Program-made: the position numbers and the translations under genes
DNA from: Gloeotrichia echinulata CP02
GTDB lineage: Bacteria > Cyanobacteriota > Cyanobacteriia > Cyanobacteriales > Nostocaceae
Direction of reading: 5' to 3'
NCBI GenBank assembly: GCA_038087035.1
Contig: CP051187.1
Coordinates: 5,027,001-5,091,000, forward strand
DNA: 64,000 nucleotides
In this document: positions 8,686 to 17,064 of the stretch, in pieces
How the letters are laid out: the number at the start of each line of letters is the position of its first letter
How positions within the stretch are numbered: the first letter of the stretch is position 1
The notes under the pieces: generated by a model
What the model was told of the DNA's origin: nothing
The model's input: only the letters and a program-made list of their open reading frames with translations
The model's database searches: none

Positions 8686-9225
8686 TTAAGCCTGCTTCCA
8701 AAGCTGACAGATACGGTCAGGGAGACAGCTAGCAATTTCCTGAATCCGCGCTTGGGAAAGTTCGTTTTTGGTCGCAAAAAACACCGCTTTAAGTGCTTGC
8801 TCTGGTTTAATTGTTCCTGGAAGTCCTGCTTCATTGGCTATTCGTGTCAGAAATAGATTGGAATCAATTCCCATCGGAGCCGGACCTTTTAAAGGTTGAC
8901 GTATTCGACTTAAAAATCTTACTATCGGATTAGTGTCTTTCCAGAGGTCTGCTATTTCCATCTGGAGTGCTTTCTCATTTGTAGGTACAACCTCTTGATG
9001 CAGTTCCGCCTCAACGCGATCGATGGCTGCGGTCGTCATTAAGTCCCGCATGACGCGAAAAACTACTTCGCTAAAGTCTCTAGCGTCATAGGGATCTGCA
9101 AATCCGCCTTTAACCATGACCTTTTCTAGGAAAGAGCGATGTTCGTCGGCGATCGCAATTCGAGAATCTTCTATCTCGGTTGGGTCAATCTCTGGAATGT
9201 TTTTTCTGAATGTTTGATCGGGCAT
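8686..9225 (-). CDS. DUF2267 family protein
   Basis: Encodes 179 residues. The C-terminal half has the recurring DUF2267 pattern 'EQALKAVFFATKNELSQARI' followed by 'SCLPDRICQLWK', and an earlier copy-like part ('DARDFSEVVFRVMRDLM'). Function of the family is unknown; members are common as stand-alone soluble proteins in cyanobacteria. It is convergent with the ATPase operon and flanked by repeats on both sides, which suggests independent acquisition. Confidence 0.7.
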   Translation of the reverse strand: MPDQTFRKNIPEIDPTEIEDSRIAIADEHRSFLEKVMVKGGFADPYDARDFSEVVFRVMRDLMTTAAIDRVEAELHQEVVPTNEKALQMEIADLWKDTNPIVRFLSRIRQPLKGPAPMGIDSNLFLTRIANEAGLPGTIKPEQALKAVFFATKNELSQARIQEIASCLPDRICQLWKQA

Positions 9226-9762
9226 TGTTTTTTGTTGCGTTTCTTAATGTTGGGTCTTTATGCTTACCCATGTAAGGTCGCACAAATCAAAAACGCTTAG
9301 TATCATCCAGAAGTTTGAGATGCTATCTATTCAAAAGTTAGAAATTTACCAGATAACATCCCCATTGCACTTTGCGACAGACTACCCCAATCATACTATA
9401 GAACTCCTATTTAATTTTTGAAATATACCTAGGTAGGGCTATGGCTTAGAAAACCGGGATGTGGTAGCAATACTGCGTAGGTTTTGCCCGAAACCCCGCC
9501 CTGCAATAAATTGATTGCTCATAGATAAAGTAGGGTATCTAGGCCTTGCGCCCCTACAAAGCTTACTAGGCAGGCTTTTAACCCATTTCCATCGGTTTAA
9601 GCTAAAAGCGAGAAAACAACTACGTAAAAAACCTACGCAGTATTGGGCATAGCCCTAACTACGTATTATTTCAAAATTCAAATATGATTCCCATAGCAAT
9701 TTGATAATATTAACAAAGACAGCGTAGCCTAAGCTGTCTTTAGCACAGAAAGCAAAAACACT
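9226..9762. repeat. Intergenic region with a MITE-like inverted-repeat element
   Basis: No gene seen. TAGGGCTATG at 9434-9443 is inverted at 9648-9657, and CAATACTGCGTAGGTTTT at 9468-9485 is inverted at 9628-9645. The roughly 225-bp unit has no coding capacity and is probably a non-autonomous element. Its interior contains a GGCCTTGCGCCCCTAC segment also seen near 57720, a dispersed repeat. Confidence 0.55.
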
Positions 9763-10341
9763 ATGGCAAAGCGTAAAAAAAGCAATCTTGACTGGATCAA
9801 AGAAACCCTTGAACTCAAACCTGACCATCGCTGGGAATCTCCATCAGGCTACAAAATATTTGTTGCAGATCGGGGGGCTGTTCGCTTCAATGTTCCCCAA
9901 AAGTGGGTTTTTGAGCCACAAGAAAAATCCTTCAAGTTCATGGACAAAAAACCGCCCAAGGATGATTGTTGTCTAGAAGTATCTTTTAATCGCCTACCAC
10001 CCAACGACTGGAGCGTCTTTCCGCTAAAAGCCATCCTGAAGAAAGTTATGGAAGACGACAGTCGCAACGTGATTGAGAGGGGAGAAATCATCACCGTCAA
10101 GCGCCAAACCGCCAGAATTGTGTGGACAGAGATTAAGTTTATCGACACCCAAACAGAGCCACGGGAAGCTTTTTCCCGGACTTGCATTGGTTTGGGGTCA
10201 AATATTCAGTGCTTAATTACATTTGATTATTGGGCAGATCAAGCAGAGCAATTAATACCTGTTTGGGATGAAGTTATGCGTAGTCTCACATTAGGACTGT
10301 ATATCCGTGACCCTCAGACTGGTCTGGCTTTCCCAGACTAA
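9763..10341 (+). CDS. Hypothetical protein
   Basis: Encodes 192 residues starting MAKRKKSNLDW. It is soluble, without signal peptide or membrane segment. Alternating hydrophobic strands and Trp-rich positions ('GYKIFVADRGAVRFNVPQKW', 'ITFDYWADQAEQLIPVWDEV') suggest an alpha/beta fold. The coding signal is good throughout. I do not recognise the family. The two short genes downstream run in the same direction. Confidence 0.6.
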   Translation: MAKRKKSNLDWIKETLELKPDHRWESPSGYKIFVADRGAVRFNVPQKWVFEPQEKSFKFMDKKPPKDDCCLEVSFNRLPPNDWSVFPLKAILKKVMEDDSRNVIERGEIITVKRQTARIVWTEIKFIDTQTEPREAFSRTCIGLGSNIQCLITFDYWADQAEQLIPVWDEVMRSLTLGLYIRDPQTGLAFPD

Positions 10342-10389
10342 ACCACAAGAATTTAGGACTGACGCACGGACTATAAAGGAGACTTTACT

Positions 10390-10548
10390 ATGGTCGCAAC
10401 AGCACCACGCGCAGAAACAAGAACTTTGATGATCAAGGAAAGTGGAAAGAATAATGCAAACTTTGTTTTAATTGAAAATTACGAAACTGAACACATTCCT
10501 GAATTAGACGCGATGTCTGACGACAATCCGCTGGGCGTCTACGCTTAA
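10390..10548 (+). CDS. Short hypothetical protein (52 aa)
   Basis: ATG at 10390 follows an AAGGAGA site (about 10376-10382). It encodes 52 residues starting MVATAPRAETRTLMIKESG with an acidic C-terminal half and stops at 10546-10548. The ribosome site and good codon use support it. No family was recognised. It lies between the hypothetical gene and a toxin-antitoxin pair. Confidence 0.45.
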   Translation: MVATAPRAETRTLMIKESGKNNANFVLIENYETEHIPELDAMSDDNPLGVYA

Positions 10549-10596
10549 TTTCACCCAGCATGAATATAAGCTACTATAGAAAGAGATAATCCAAAA

Positions 10597-10977
10597 ATGG
10601 GTATGAATACAGTATCAAATGGACAATCGACAATCATTCGCACAGAGCGTGGACTGACGATTGCAGGTACACGTATCACTCTGTACGATGTAATGGACTA
10701 TGTGACGGCTCAATATCCACCTAAGTTTATCCGGGGATTGTTTGAGCTTACAGATAATCAGATTAATGCTGCATTGTCATACATTGAAGCAAATCGTCCC
10801 GAAGTCGAAGCAGAATATGAGCTTGTTCTCAAAGAAGCCGAAGAACTTCGACAGTATTATGAGGAAAAAAATCGTGAGCTAATTGCCCGAATTGCAGCAC
10901 AACCACCAAAACCTGGTCAAGAAGCTATTCGAGCAAAACTGCAAGCCGCAAAAGCCAAGTTTGAGTCTCGGTCATGA
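10597..10977 (+). CDS. DUF433 antitoxin-like protein
   Basis: Encodes 126 residues. The N-terminal part 'IIRTERGLTIAGTRITLYDV' followed by a helix-turn-helix-like segment is the DUF433 pattern, here with a Glu/Lys-rich helical extension. DUF433 proteins commonly precede DUF5615 or PIN-like nucleases as antitoxins. The stop overlaps the start of the next gene by 4 bp (ATGA), which fits a co-translated antitoxin-toxin pair. The start could also be the second Met, at 10603. Confidence 0.7.
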   Translation: MGMNTVSNGQSTIIRTERGLTIAGTRITLYDVMDYVTAQYPPKFIRGLFELTDNQINAALSYIEANRPEVEAEYELVLKEAEELRQYYEEKNRELIARIAAQPPKPGQEAIRAKLQAAKAKFESRS

Positions 10978-11369
10978 TTTTTTTGGTTGACCATAACTTG
11001 AAAGGACACGCCGTAGTTCTGGCTGGTAGTATTTTGAGTGGCGGTTGGCTAGATTGGGTTCCCATTCGATTTGTCACTTTTGACGAGATGAAATTGCCAG
11101 TTAATAGTGATGATCGCGTAGTCTGGCAGTTGGCTCAATCAAACCAGATGATACTGTTGACAGCCAATCGGAGTATGAAGGGCCAGAACTCTTTGGAACA
11201 AGTTATGCGTGAAGAAATTACTCCTACATCATTGCCTGTGATTACCATTAGTGATGCCGATCGCCTGTTGAATGACCCTGAGTATCGACAGCGTTGTGCA
11301 ACTCGTTTAGTTGAAATCGTACTTGATATTGATGGTTATAGGGGTGTGAGTCGGCTTTTCATCCCATGA
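10974..11369 (+). CDS. PIN/Mut7-C-like toxin (DUF5615-type)
   Basis: Encodes 131 residues beginning 'MIFLVDHNLKG', an acidic strand typical of the PIN-like DUF5615/Mut7-C nucleases. A second acidic region follows at 'NSDDRVVWQLAQSNQMILLT', where the family usually has a DxxV...A...L/TxD pattern; here the last position is Asn (TANR). It is coupled to the DUF433 gene. RNase activity is inferred from family knowledge. It ends in an 11-bp overlap with a truncated PIN gene on the other strand. Confidence 0.6.
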   Translation: MIFLVDHNLKGHAVVLAGSILSGGWLDWVPIRFVTFDEMKLPVNSDDRVVWQLAQSNQMILLTANRSMKGQNSLEQVMREEITPTSLPVITISDADRLLNDPEYRQRCATRLVEIVLDIDGYRGVSRLFIP

Positions 11370-11673
11370 AGTGGATAATTACAAGCTCAACGCATTTAAA
11401 CTGCAAAATCCGTAACAATTCTTTAATTACTGCCGCTTCTTCACTCAAATACATCGAAATTAATATCTTTCCCTCGTCCAGCAAAGACATCACCGTATCC
11501 TGACCACCATAAATATTTCGCAACAAAAAACAAGTCTCTACAATCACAGCCTCACAAGTGAGTAACGGCTGCTCAATTGTAGCTAAGGTGTTAATTACCC
11601 AGGTATGAAGATGCTCTCTGCGATTAATAAAGGCTACTAATGGCCCCGTATCGATGATGACTCGCTGCTTCAT
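11359..11673 (-). pseudogene. VapC-like PIN toxin, truncated
   Basis: Starts 'MKQRVIIDTGPLVAFINR', the classical PIN N-terminus with the first catalytic Asp, and includes the conserved 'CEAVIVETCFLLR' Glu. It ends after 104 residues in an unrelated tail; typical members are about 135 residues and carry the later acidic residues in 'LADA' contexts, which are missing. The truncation falls exactly where it meets the convergent toxin gene, so a rearrangement joined the two modules. Probably inactive. Confidence 0.65.
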
Positions 11674-11930
11674 TCAGTTCCTAAACCTTCAAGATATTGT
11701 TTGTTCGTCGCTAAATCACCGGGACCACCATCAACACAACCAGCAAATTGTTGAGCTGCTGCTAAAAATGAAATAGGCTCAATTTGCTCAATGGTTATAT
11801 TTTGTTGTGCTAGCTGACCTTGCAGAAACTCAATAAAATTTAACACCTCTTGTTGCTTCTCTGGCGGGAGCGATGCCTGCGGCGGGCTACACCTACGCAT
11901 TTTTTCAGTGGCAGTTTGTATAATACTCAA
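11670..11930 (-). CDS. Antitoxin of the VapC-like module (DUF2281-like)
   Basis: Encodes 86 residues and overlaps the PIN gene by 4 bp. The part 'LPPEKQQEVLNFIEFLQGQL' is typical of short DUF2281-type antitoxins. The residues 'RRCSPPQAS' (about 11-20) interrupt the usual joint between 'ATEKM' and 'LPPEKQ'. They are encoded by a GC-rich palindromic repeat (about 11868-11900), so an in-frame repeat insertion is likely. Confidence 0.6.
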   Translation of the reverse strand: MSIIQTATEKMRRCSPPQASLPPEKQQEVLNFIEFLQGQLAQQNITIEQIEPISFLAAAQQFAGCVDGGPGDLATNKQYLEGLGTE

Positions 11931-12040
11931 GGGAACCTCCAGAGGTTATTTATGCGCCTTTTGTGCGTCCAATCACTTCAGTCTAGCAGGTTAACACTTT
12001 ATGGAGCAAACGGACAAAATATCTTGGTTGGATGCAAATT

Positions 12041-12400
12041 TTATCTGCCAAAATTCAAAACTATATCTAACGCAGCACGAATTGTTTCCCAATATTCATC
12101 TTCCAAAATCCCTATCAACCCCAATACCCGACTATTGTCAACACTGCGAATTTGTGCAACATCAATATAACGGTCTTGGTCTAAACAATTGTTGGTTGTA
12201 GCTTTAACATTTACTACATAAGGAGCATTTTTCGTTCCAGGTCGAAATGGCATCACAATAGTTAAAGAACCATATTGATTCATTACATCATTTTGAACTA
12301 TTAGACAAGAACTTGTTTTTTGAGCTTCTGCACCCACTGTTGGATCAAGTTTTACCCAGCGAATTTCCCCACGTTGATAAGCTAAAATACCATTTGGCAT
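12041..12400 (-). CDS. MazF/PemK-family endoribonuclease toxin
   Basis: Encodes 119 residues. 'QRGEIRWVKLDPTVGAEAQK' is the characteristic PemK N-terminal strand with the catalytic Arg region, followed by 'CLIVQNDVMNQY' and 'QIRSVDNSRVLG'. The length is normal, so it is probably intact. Its start overlaps the stop of the upstream ribbon-helix-helix gene by one base, forming a toxin-antitoxin operon. MazF-type toxins cleave mRNA; that activity is taken from the family. Confidence 0.82.
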   Translation of the reverse strand: MPNGILAYQRGEIRWVKLDPTVGAEAQKTSSCLIVQNDVMNQYGSLTIVMPFRPGTKNAPYVVNVKATTNNCLDQDRYIDVAQIRSVDNSRVLGLIGILEDEYWETIRAALDIVLNFGR

Positions 12401-12639
12401 TATTCAATACCATCTCCAGCAACAGAATCCCAAGCTGCTATCTCTGCTTGATATTCAGGATTTTTGGCATCTTCTTTGAGTGCTGCAATCATTTCTGCTT
12501 CCAAAACAGTACGACGGTGTTTTGCTAAAACAGAGTTTATATAGCTACTGCGGTTGGTCGTATCTCCAACTGATGCAGCCTTGCGATCGATAAAAGCAAG
12601 AATTTCATCATCAATAGTGATAGTAACTTTCTTGGTCAA
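12400..12639 (-). CDS. Ribbon-helix-helix antitoxin partner of PemK
   Basis: Encodes 79 residues. An N-terminal strand 'KKVTITIDDEILAFIDRKA' followed by 'TNRSSYINSVLAKHRR' is a ribbon-helix-helix DNA-binding fold. The C-terminal region would wrap the toxin. It lies directly upstream of the PemK gene and is expected to repress its own operon. An AGGAGG-like site (rc of cctcctt at about 12646-12652) precedes the ATG. Confidence 0.78.
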   Translation of the reverse strand: MTKKVTITIDDEILAFIDRKAASVGDTTNRSSYINSVLAKHRRTVLEAEMIAALKEDAKNPEYQAEIAAWDSVAGDGIE

Positions 12640-12919
12640 GAGTATTCCTCCTTAATCTTACTAAAATATCTTACTAATTTATCATATCTTATAAAAATAA
12701 GGTGTAGGGGGAGCATCGTCGCAGACATCGCTACAATGGTCTACTTCTTTTACTGCGATCGCCTAGTTTATTATCGAGTGAGGGCGTAGGCGTAGCCCGT
12801 CGCAGACATCGCTACAACGGTCTACTTCTTGTGGACAAAATCTGTCTAGTACTTAGATATTGATGTTGTCTAAGAAAATACCGTATATATACTATGAATC
12901 AAAACTTTGACATCCTGTT
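12640..12919. repeat. Intergenic repeats
   Basis: No gene seen. A 33-bp unit containing GTCGCAGACATCGCTACAA and ending in GGTCTACTTCTT occurs at 12717-12749 and again at 12798-12830, with one mismatch. A GGCGTAGGCGTAGCCCG palindrome lies between. Duplicated dispersed repeats. Confidence 0.6.
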
Positions 12920-13155
12920 ATGATGCAATTTGCGAAGGTATATACACTAAAATTTTTCCACATAATAACTAGTTATCCAAATATGATTCTTGAAAAGACA
13001 TACATTATAGAGAAAGGCCCAAAAGGATTTGATATTGATACATATAGCGAAGAACGCAATAAAAAGTACAAGATACTGCTTGATACTACAAGCTCCGAAA
13101 AAGAGCTTCAGAAATTCTTTGAAGAAAACCCATCTTTTATTCCGGGAGCGGTTCT
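12920..13155 (+). pseudogene. 5' fragment of a Shedu-like gene cut by ISL3
   Basis: The reading frame begins at 12920 or, more likely, at the ATG at 12983 (MILEKTYIIEKG). 'SEKELQKFFEENPSFIPG' resembles the N-terminal 'FLEENP' region found in Shedu/DUF4263 defence proteins. The frame enters the insertion sequence at 13156. Immediately after the IS (about 14474-14569) a frame ending 'SSAENLAAKLIKQL' looks like a protein C-terminus but is far too short to hold a nuclease domain. The host gene is thus disrupted and partly deleted. The Shedu link is tentative. Confidence 0.45.
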
Positions 13156-14452
13156 GGTTCTTGGGTACTTAGCGTGCTAAAATGTTAAGATATTTTTTAA
13201 TAATGTTTAATAAAATAAATTATGAAACGAATAATGACTCAACTCCTAAATTTGCCTGAAGTATTAGTAGAATCAAGCCTACAAGAGGGTCAAGTCCTAA
13301 TTCTATCAGTAGGTAAAAAAGCGAAAAGTGCATCGTGCCCACACTGTGGTCAAAACTCAAGACATTTACATCAAAATCAAAAATGTTTAGTGAAAGATTT
13401 ACCGATGGGGGATTTTGAAGTAATACTGAATGTCAATAGACGAAGATTCAAGTGTAAAAAATGCCGAAAAACATTTAATGAAAAGCTAGATTTTCTAGGA
13501 GCAAGAAAGAGGTATACATACCGATATGCGGAATATATTATCAAACAAGTGATTAATAGTAATGTAAGTAATGTGGCAAGAAATAATGGACTAACTAATG
13601 AAGAAGTCATATCAATGCTTGAAGATGTAGCTAAAAATGTGATGCCAATAGATGTCAAAGATTTAAGAAGATTAGGAATAGATGAAATTAGTTTGGTCAA
13701 AGGACAAGGAAAATTTATTGTCGTGCTAGTAGATATAGATTCAGGTAAATTGATAGGTTTAGTAAAAGAAAGAAAACAAATTGAAATCAAAAAAACCATG
13801 AGAATGTGGGGAGAAAAAGTTTTGTCACAAATAGAAGAAGTAAGTATTGATATGACAGGCAATTATAAATCTTTAATTGAGAAGATTTGTCCAAACGCCC
13901 TTGTAACGGTAGATAGGTTCCATGTTACTAAATTAGTACATGAAGAATTAAATCGAGCTAGGATAGCAGAAAAGAAAATAGCATCTGAGTTAAATGCCCC
14001 GGAAAGAAAAAAAGTATTTGAAAGTTTAAAAGGAAATAAATTTACAATTCTAAAAGCCGAGAATAAGCTCACCGAAAAGCAAAAAGATAAATTAAATAGA
14101 ATTAAACAAGCTTCTCCTTTAATAGCTAGAATGCATTCATTAAAAGAAGATTTTCACAATTTATTTGAAGACAATAAAAATGTGGTAACGGGAACGCTAG
14201 AATTAATCAATTGGTTAAAAAAAGCTGAACCATATTATCAAAGAAGTGTGCAGACAATTAAACGGTGGTTTGGAGAAATAGTCGGATATTTTGAACGAAG
14301 GACTACCAGTGGAGTAGTAGAAGGAATAAATAATAAACTGAAGTTAATAAAGCGAAGTGGATTTGGATTTAGAAACTTTCGTAATTTTGAGATTAGAGCT
14401 TTACTTTCTTGGCATTATCCTATCAATTTAGCACGCTAAGTACGCAAGAGCC
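13156..14452 (+). mobile_element. ISL3-family insertion sequence
   Basis: Terminal inverted repeats are seen: GGTTCTTGGGTACTTAGCG at the left end (13156 on) and GGCTCTTGCGTACTTAGCG on the complement from 14452, both continuing TGCTAAA. The length is about 1297 bp with one full-length transposase gene. No 8-bp target duplication is obvious, which fits a deletion next to the insertion. Confidence 0.85.
13222..14439 (+). CDS. ISL3-family DDE transposase
   Basis: Encodes 405 residues, full length for ISL3. An N-terminal zinc ribbon is present (CPHCGQNSRHLH, then 'RRRFKCKKCRKTF'). The catalytic core includes 'LGIDEISLVKGQGKF' (first Asp), 'SIDMTGNYKSLIEK' and 'VTVDRFHVTKLV' (second Asp), and the final Glu region 'RRTTSGVVEGINNKLKLIKR'. 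The frame is intact, so the element may be active. It is AT-rich compared with neighbours. Confidence 0.9.
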   Translation: MKRIMTQLLNLPEVLVESSLQEGQVLILSVGKKAKSASCPHCGQNSRHLHQNQKCLVKDLPMGDFEVILNVNRRRFKCKKCRKTFNEKLDFLGARKRYTYRYAEYIIKQVINSNVSNVARNNGLTNEEVISMLEDVAKNVMPIDVKDLRRLGIDEISLVKGQGKFIVVLVDIDSGKLIGLVKERKQIEIKKTMRMWGEKVLSQIEEVSIDMTGNYKSLIEKICPNALVTVDRFHVTKLVHEELNRARIAEKKIASELNAPERKKVFESLKGNKFTILKAENKLTEKQKDKLNRIKQASPLIARMHSLKEDFHNLFEDNKNVVTGTLELINWLKKAEPYYQRSVQTIKRWFGEIVGYFERRTTSGVVEGINNKLKLIKRSGFGFRNFRNFEIRALLSWHYPINLAR

Positions 14453-14815
14453 GTAAAACTAATACTTTCAGTAGATCCTTTGACTCAAACGATGTCAAGA
14501 CTACCATTAATATACTGTCTTCAGCAGAAAATTTAGCAGCCAAACTTATTAAGCAACTCTAGTGGTAAACGCGATCGCACCATTTAATCTAAAAAATCGT
14601 CATTATAAATAGTCTTTCATTTTACAGTTTTTCTTTGAGCAAAATGCCAACAAATCCTAAAAGCCAGACAGAATAAGAGTTATATTGTTTAAAGCATAAA
14701 AACAGATTATTTTTAGATAACCCTACAAATTGCATTTAGACTAAAAATAGACTCATTTTTCTCCCCCCACAAAAAAACCTTACATTACCTGACTTCCAAA
14801 CCCGATGACCAGGTT
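14453..14815. other. Non-coding right end of the 10.4-kb nifD element
   Basis: Contains the short orphan tail of the disrupted gene (to about 14569). The rest is AT-rich and non-coding, holding a tandem 11-bp repeat. The nifD middle segment's reading frame runs from the right across the core to a stop at 14736. Confidence 0.6.
14737..14758 (+). repeat. Tandem 11-bp repeat, putative XisA arm site (right)
   Basis: TAGACTAAAAA is followed by TAGACTCATTT. The pair starts exactly 79 bp before the right core (14816). The nifH element has TAGGGCAAAAA-TAGGGAAATAT starting exactly 79 bp before its right core (26305 to 26384). Confidence 0.6.
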
Positions 14816-15401
14816 CGGAGTAATCCCAAGAGTGCATTTGACGGAAAGGAAGACCCATCTTTTGGAAGACATACTTCTCTTTCACACCAGAAGCAATTAA
14901 GTCTGGCTTGAGAGCTTTAACAAACTCTTCAAATTCGTAGGCGGTCACATCATCATAAACGATGGTACCATTTTCAATATAGTGAGTGGTACGTTTGTAG
15001 TCGTCATTATGAGCGAATTCATAACCAGTACCAATCATCTTCATACCCAAATCTTGGAAAGCGGGTACAACGTGGCGAGGACGTAAACCACCAACCATCA
15101 TGGCGACAGTCTTACCTTCCAAACGGGGGCGATACTTAGCAACGATCGCATCCATTGTGGGCTGATACTTGGCGATCACCTTCTCAGCGTTTTCTTGGAT
15201 CTTCGAGTCAAATTTAGAAGCGATTTCCCGTAGGGATTCAGCAATCTTGGTAGGACCGAAGAAATTGTATTCCAACCAGGGAATACCATATTTTTCTTCC
15301 ATGTGACGGCTGATGTAGTTCATCGACCGGTAACAGTGGATGAGGTTAATTTTCACGTTTGGTGTCATCAACATTTCGTTAATGGTGCCATCACCAGACC
15401 A
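14816..15401 (-). CDS. nifD: Nitrogenase MoFe alpha subunit, middle segment
   Basis: Encodes NifD from 'WSGDGTINEML' to 'MHSWDYS'. It includes the FeMo-cofactor cysteine in 'INLIHCYRSMNYI' and, at its end, the cofactor His in 'RQMHSWDY'. It is bounded on the right by the 15-bp repeat of the 6.1-kb element and on the left by the 9-bp repeat of the 10.4-kb element. The open frame reads past both boundaries into element DNA (to 14736 and 15503). Both elements must be excised to make NifD. Confidence 0.94.
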
Positions 15402-15445
15402 TGAAGACGAGGTATGATTAACGGTTGTGTTTGAATGCGATCGCC

Positions 15446-16795
15446 ATGATTTACGGTTATGCCCGCGTGTCCACAGTGGAACAATCACTAGAGTATGACG
15501 CATTGAAACAGCAAGTAAAGCGGCTAGAGGATGCTGGGGCTGAGGTGGTGCTGGTAGATGTGGAGAGCGGGCGCTCGGACAAGCGCAAAGAGTTTAACAA
15601 GCTTTTGCGATTGGTTAAGGAAGCGAAGGTTCGGGAAGTCATTATCACGCGCATCGACAGGTTAGGCAGAAGTGATATTGACGTGATTAAAACCATTCAA
15701 CTGTTTAATGATTGTGGAGTAATTCTGAGGATTCTGGACGCACCCATTGACGTTAGTTCGTCGTTTGGTCGATTCAGTGCGAGTCAAATGGCTGCACTAG
15801 CTGACTTTGAGTCTCGGCTTTTGAGCGAGCGCACCCGACACGGGATGAATTATTTTCGCTCACAAGGCAAGTTGCAAAAAGCCTGCTTTGGGTATGAATT
15901 GAACAGCGATCGCAAACTAGAACCGCACCCGACCAACTTTCCCATAGCTAGGAAAATAATCGATTTACTGTTGGAAGGCTACAGCTATGGTGCCATTTCT
16001 AAGCTCTTGGTGGAGGAATATGGTATTGAATTTTCCCTTTCGGGGCTAAGGCATTGGGTAAACAATCCTGCAATCCTTGGGCATACACGATATTTTACAG
16101 AGATGGAATACCGGCGTAATCCTCGCAATCCCCGACCTCCCCAAATCACCCGGAATACTCATCAGGCGATCGCGTCCGAGGCAGAAATCAGCCAGATTAA
16201 GCGAAACGCCAAAACTAAGCCGCGATTATCTCTTAAGAAAGAGAAGGATTACCCGCTTAAGGGGCTTCTGAGATGCTCGCATTGTGGCGGAGGGATGTAC
16301 CGCGTCATCTCCAAATACAAATCTGGGGAGACCCACTGGATAAGATGCGCTAGGCACGCCCAGAACGTTCATTTCTGCCCAAACAAAACCAATGCTAGGC
16401 TCACCACCCTAACCAAACAGGTGATACAACGAATTACCCAAAAGTCAAAGGAAGTTACTGAGCAATCCAATATCGGCGATCGCAGCCCTGAAGAGTCGGA
16501 AGCATTGATTGAGCTTAAGCAGCAGTTGACAGGATTGGTAGCGCTTGGCTCAAACAATCCTGCCATTATCGGGGCCGTGCGCGATATCCAGTCCCAGATA
16601 GATGCTGAGGAAGTACGCCTAAAATCTGCCTCTAGAATCGACTCTGACAGGCTAAAACTAGCTTGGTCGTATTCTCAGGCTAGTTTCTGGTACTCGCTTA
16701 ACGATGGCGATTTAAGGCAGGCATTCAGGTCGTTTGTTGAGGTGGTATTTGTGGACGATTCAGGCAACGTTGCATCTATAGAATTTGGATGGTGA
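15446..16795 (+). CDS. Large serine recombinase of the second nifD element
   Basis: The start at 15446 is chosen because the catalytic domain begins at once ('MIYGYARVSTVEQS', with Ser as nucleophile). 450 residues. The resolvase domain spans about residues 1-140 ('IITRIDRLGRSDIDVIKTI', then 'LSERTRHGM'), a Recombinase domain follows, then a zinc ribbon 'LRCSHCGGGMYRV' with later Cys residues ('WIRCARH', 'HFCPNK') and a coiled C-terminus. The protein resembles XisF in class but is clearly divergent from the XisF in this window. It should excise the element flanked by the 15-bp repeats. It is transcribed towards the element interior. Confidence 0.9.
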   Translation: MIYGYARVSTVEQSLEYDALKQQVKRLEDAGAEVVLVDVESGRSDKRKEFNKLLRLVKEAKVREVIITRIDRLGRSDIDVIKTIQLFNDCGVILRILDAPIDVSSSFGRFSASQMAALADFESRLLSERTRHGMNYFRSQGKLQKACFGYELNSDRKLEPHPTNFPIARKIIDLLLEGYSYGAISKLLVEEYGIEFSLSGLRHWVNNPAILGHTRYFTEMEYRRNPRNPRPPQITRNTHQAIASEAEISQIKRNAKTKPRLSLKKEKDYPLKGLLRCSHCGGGMYRVISKYKSGETHWIRCARHAQNVHFCPNKTNARLTTLTKQVIQRITQKSKEVTEQSNIGDRSPEESEALIELKQQLTGLVALGSNNPAIIGAVRDIQSQIDAEEVRLKSASRIDSDRLKLAWSYSQASFWYSLNDGDLRQAFRSFVEVVFVDDSGNVASIEFGW

Positions 16796-17064
16796 AGGTC
16801 ATAGAACTCAATTGCCAGCTTTCTCAGACGCTTTAAAAATTCTTCCCTAGCCATTTTTCTCTCCTGAAGCGATAATTCAACGTTAATCAAAAATCAAAAT
16901 TTTTCTGTATCAGCAGCGCCAGCGCAAAGTTGGCGCACCACCAAATACTCAGGTGCAAACTCTTAGCCATACCAGAATAACTGCGGCGGGATAGCCCCTA
17001 AATTCTATTTATGGGGGCTAGCCGCAGGCGAATTTATTCTCTACGAGACGCTGCGCGAACGCTG
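16796..17064. other. Non-coding stretch before the IS200/IS605 element
   Basis: A hairpin around 16989-17028 (GATAGCCCCTAAATT, mirrored by TGGGGGCTAGCC) probably belongs to the left end of the IS200/IS605 element. A short minus-strand frame from about 16854 ('MAREEFLKRLRKLAIEFY') may be a small gene or a remnant; support is weak. Confidence 0.4.

Larger units (their letters stand above)
4416..14824. mobile_element. nifD excision element (xisA type), 10.40 kb
   Basis: Bounded by direct repeats CGGAGTAAT at 4416-4424 and 14816-14824, 10,400 bp apart, both inside nifD. The right copy continues to CGGAGTAATCC, the 11-bp core known from the classical Anabaena nifD element; the left copy has TC there. 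The recombinase gene xisA lies 355 bp inside the left end. The cargo includes an ATPase/TOPRIM-like pair, toxin-antitoxin modules and an ISL3 insertion. Excision restores the NifD frame. Confidence 0.93.

Noticed and set aside
16675..16890. Minus-strand open frame overlapping the serine recombinase 3' end
   Set aside because: Most of it is antisense to the recombinase; only the first 30 codons lie outside. Kept as a weak possibility in the gap note, not as a gene.
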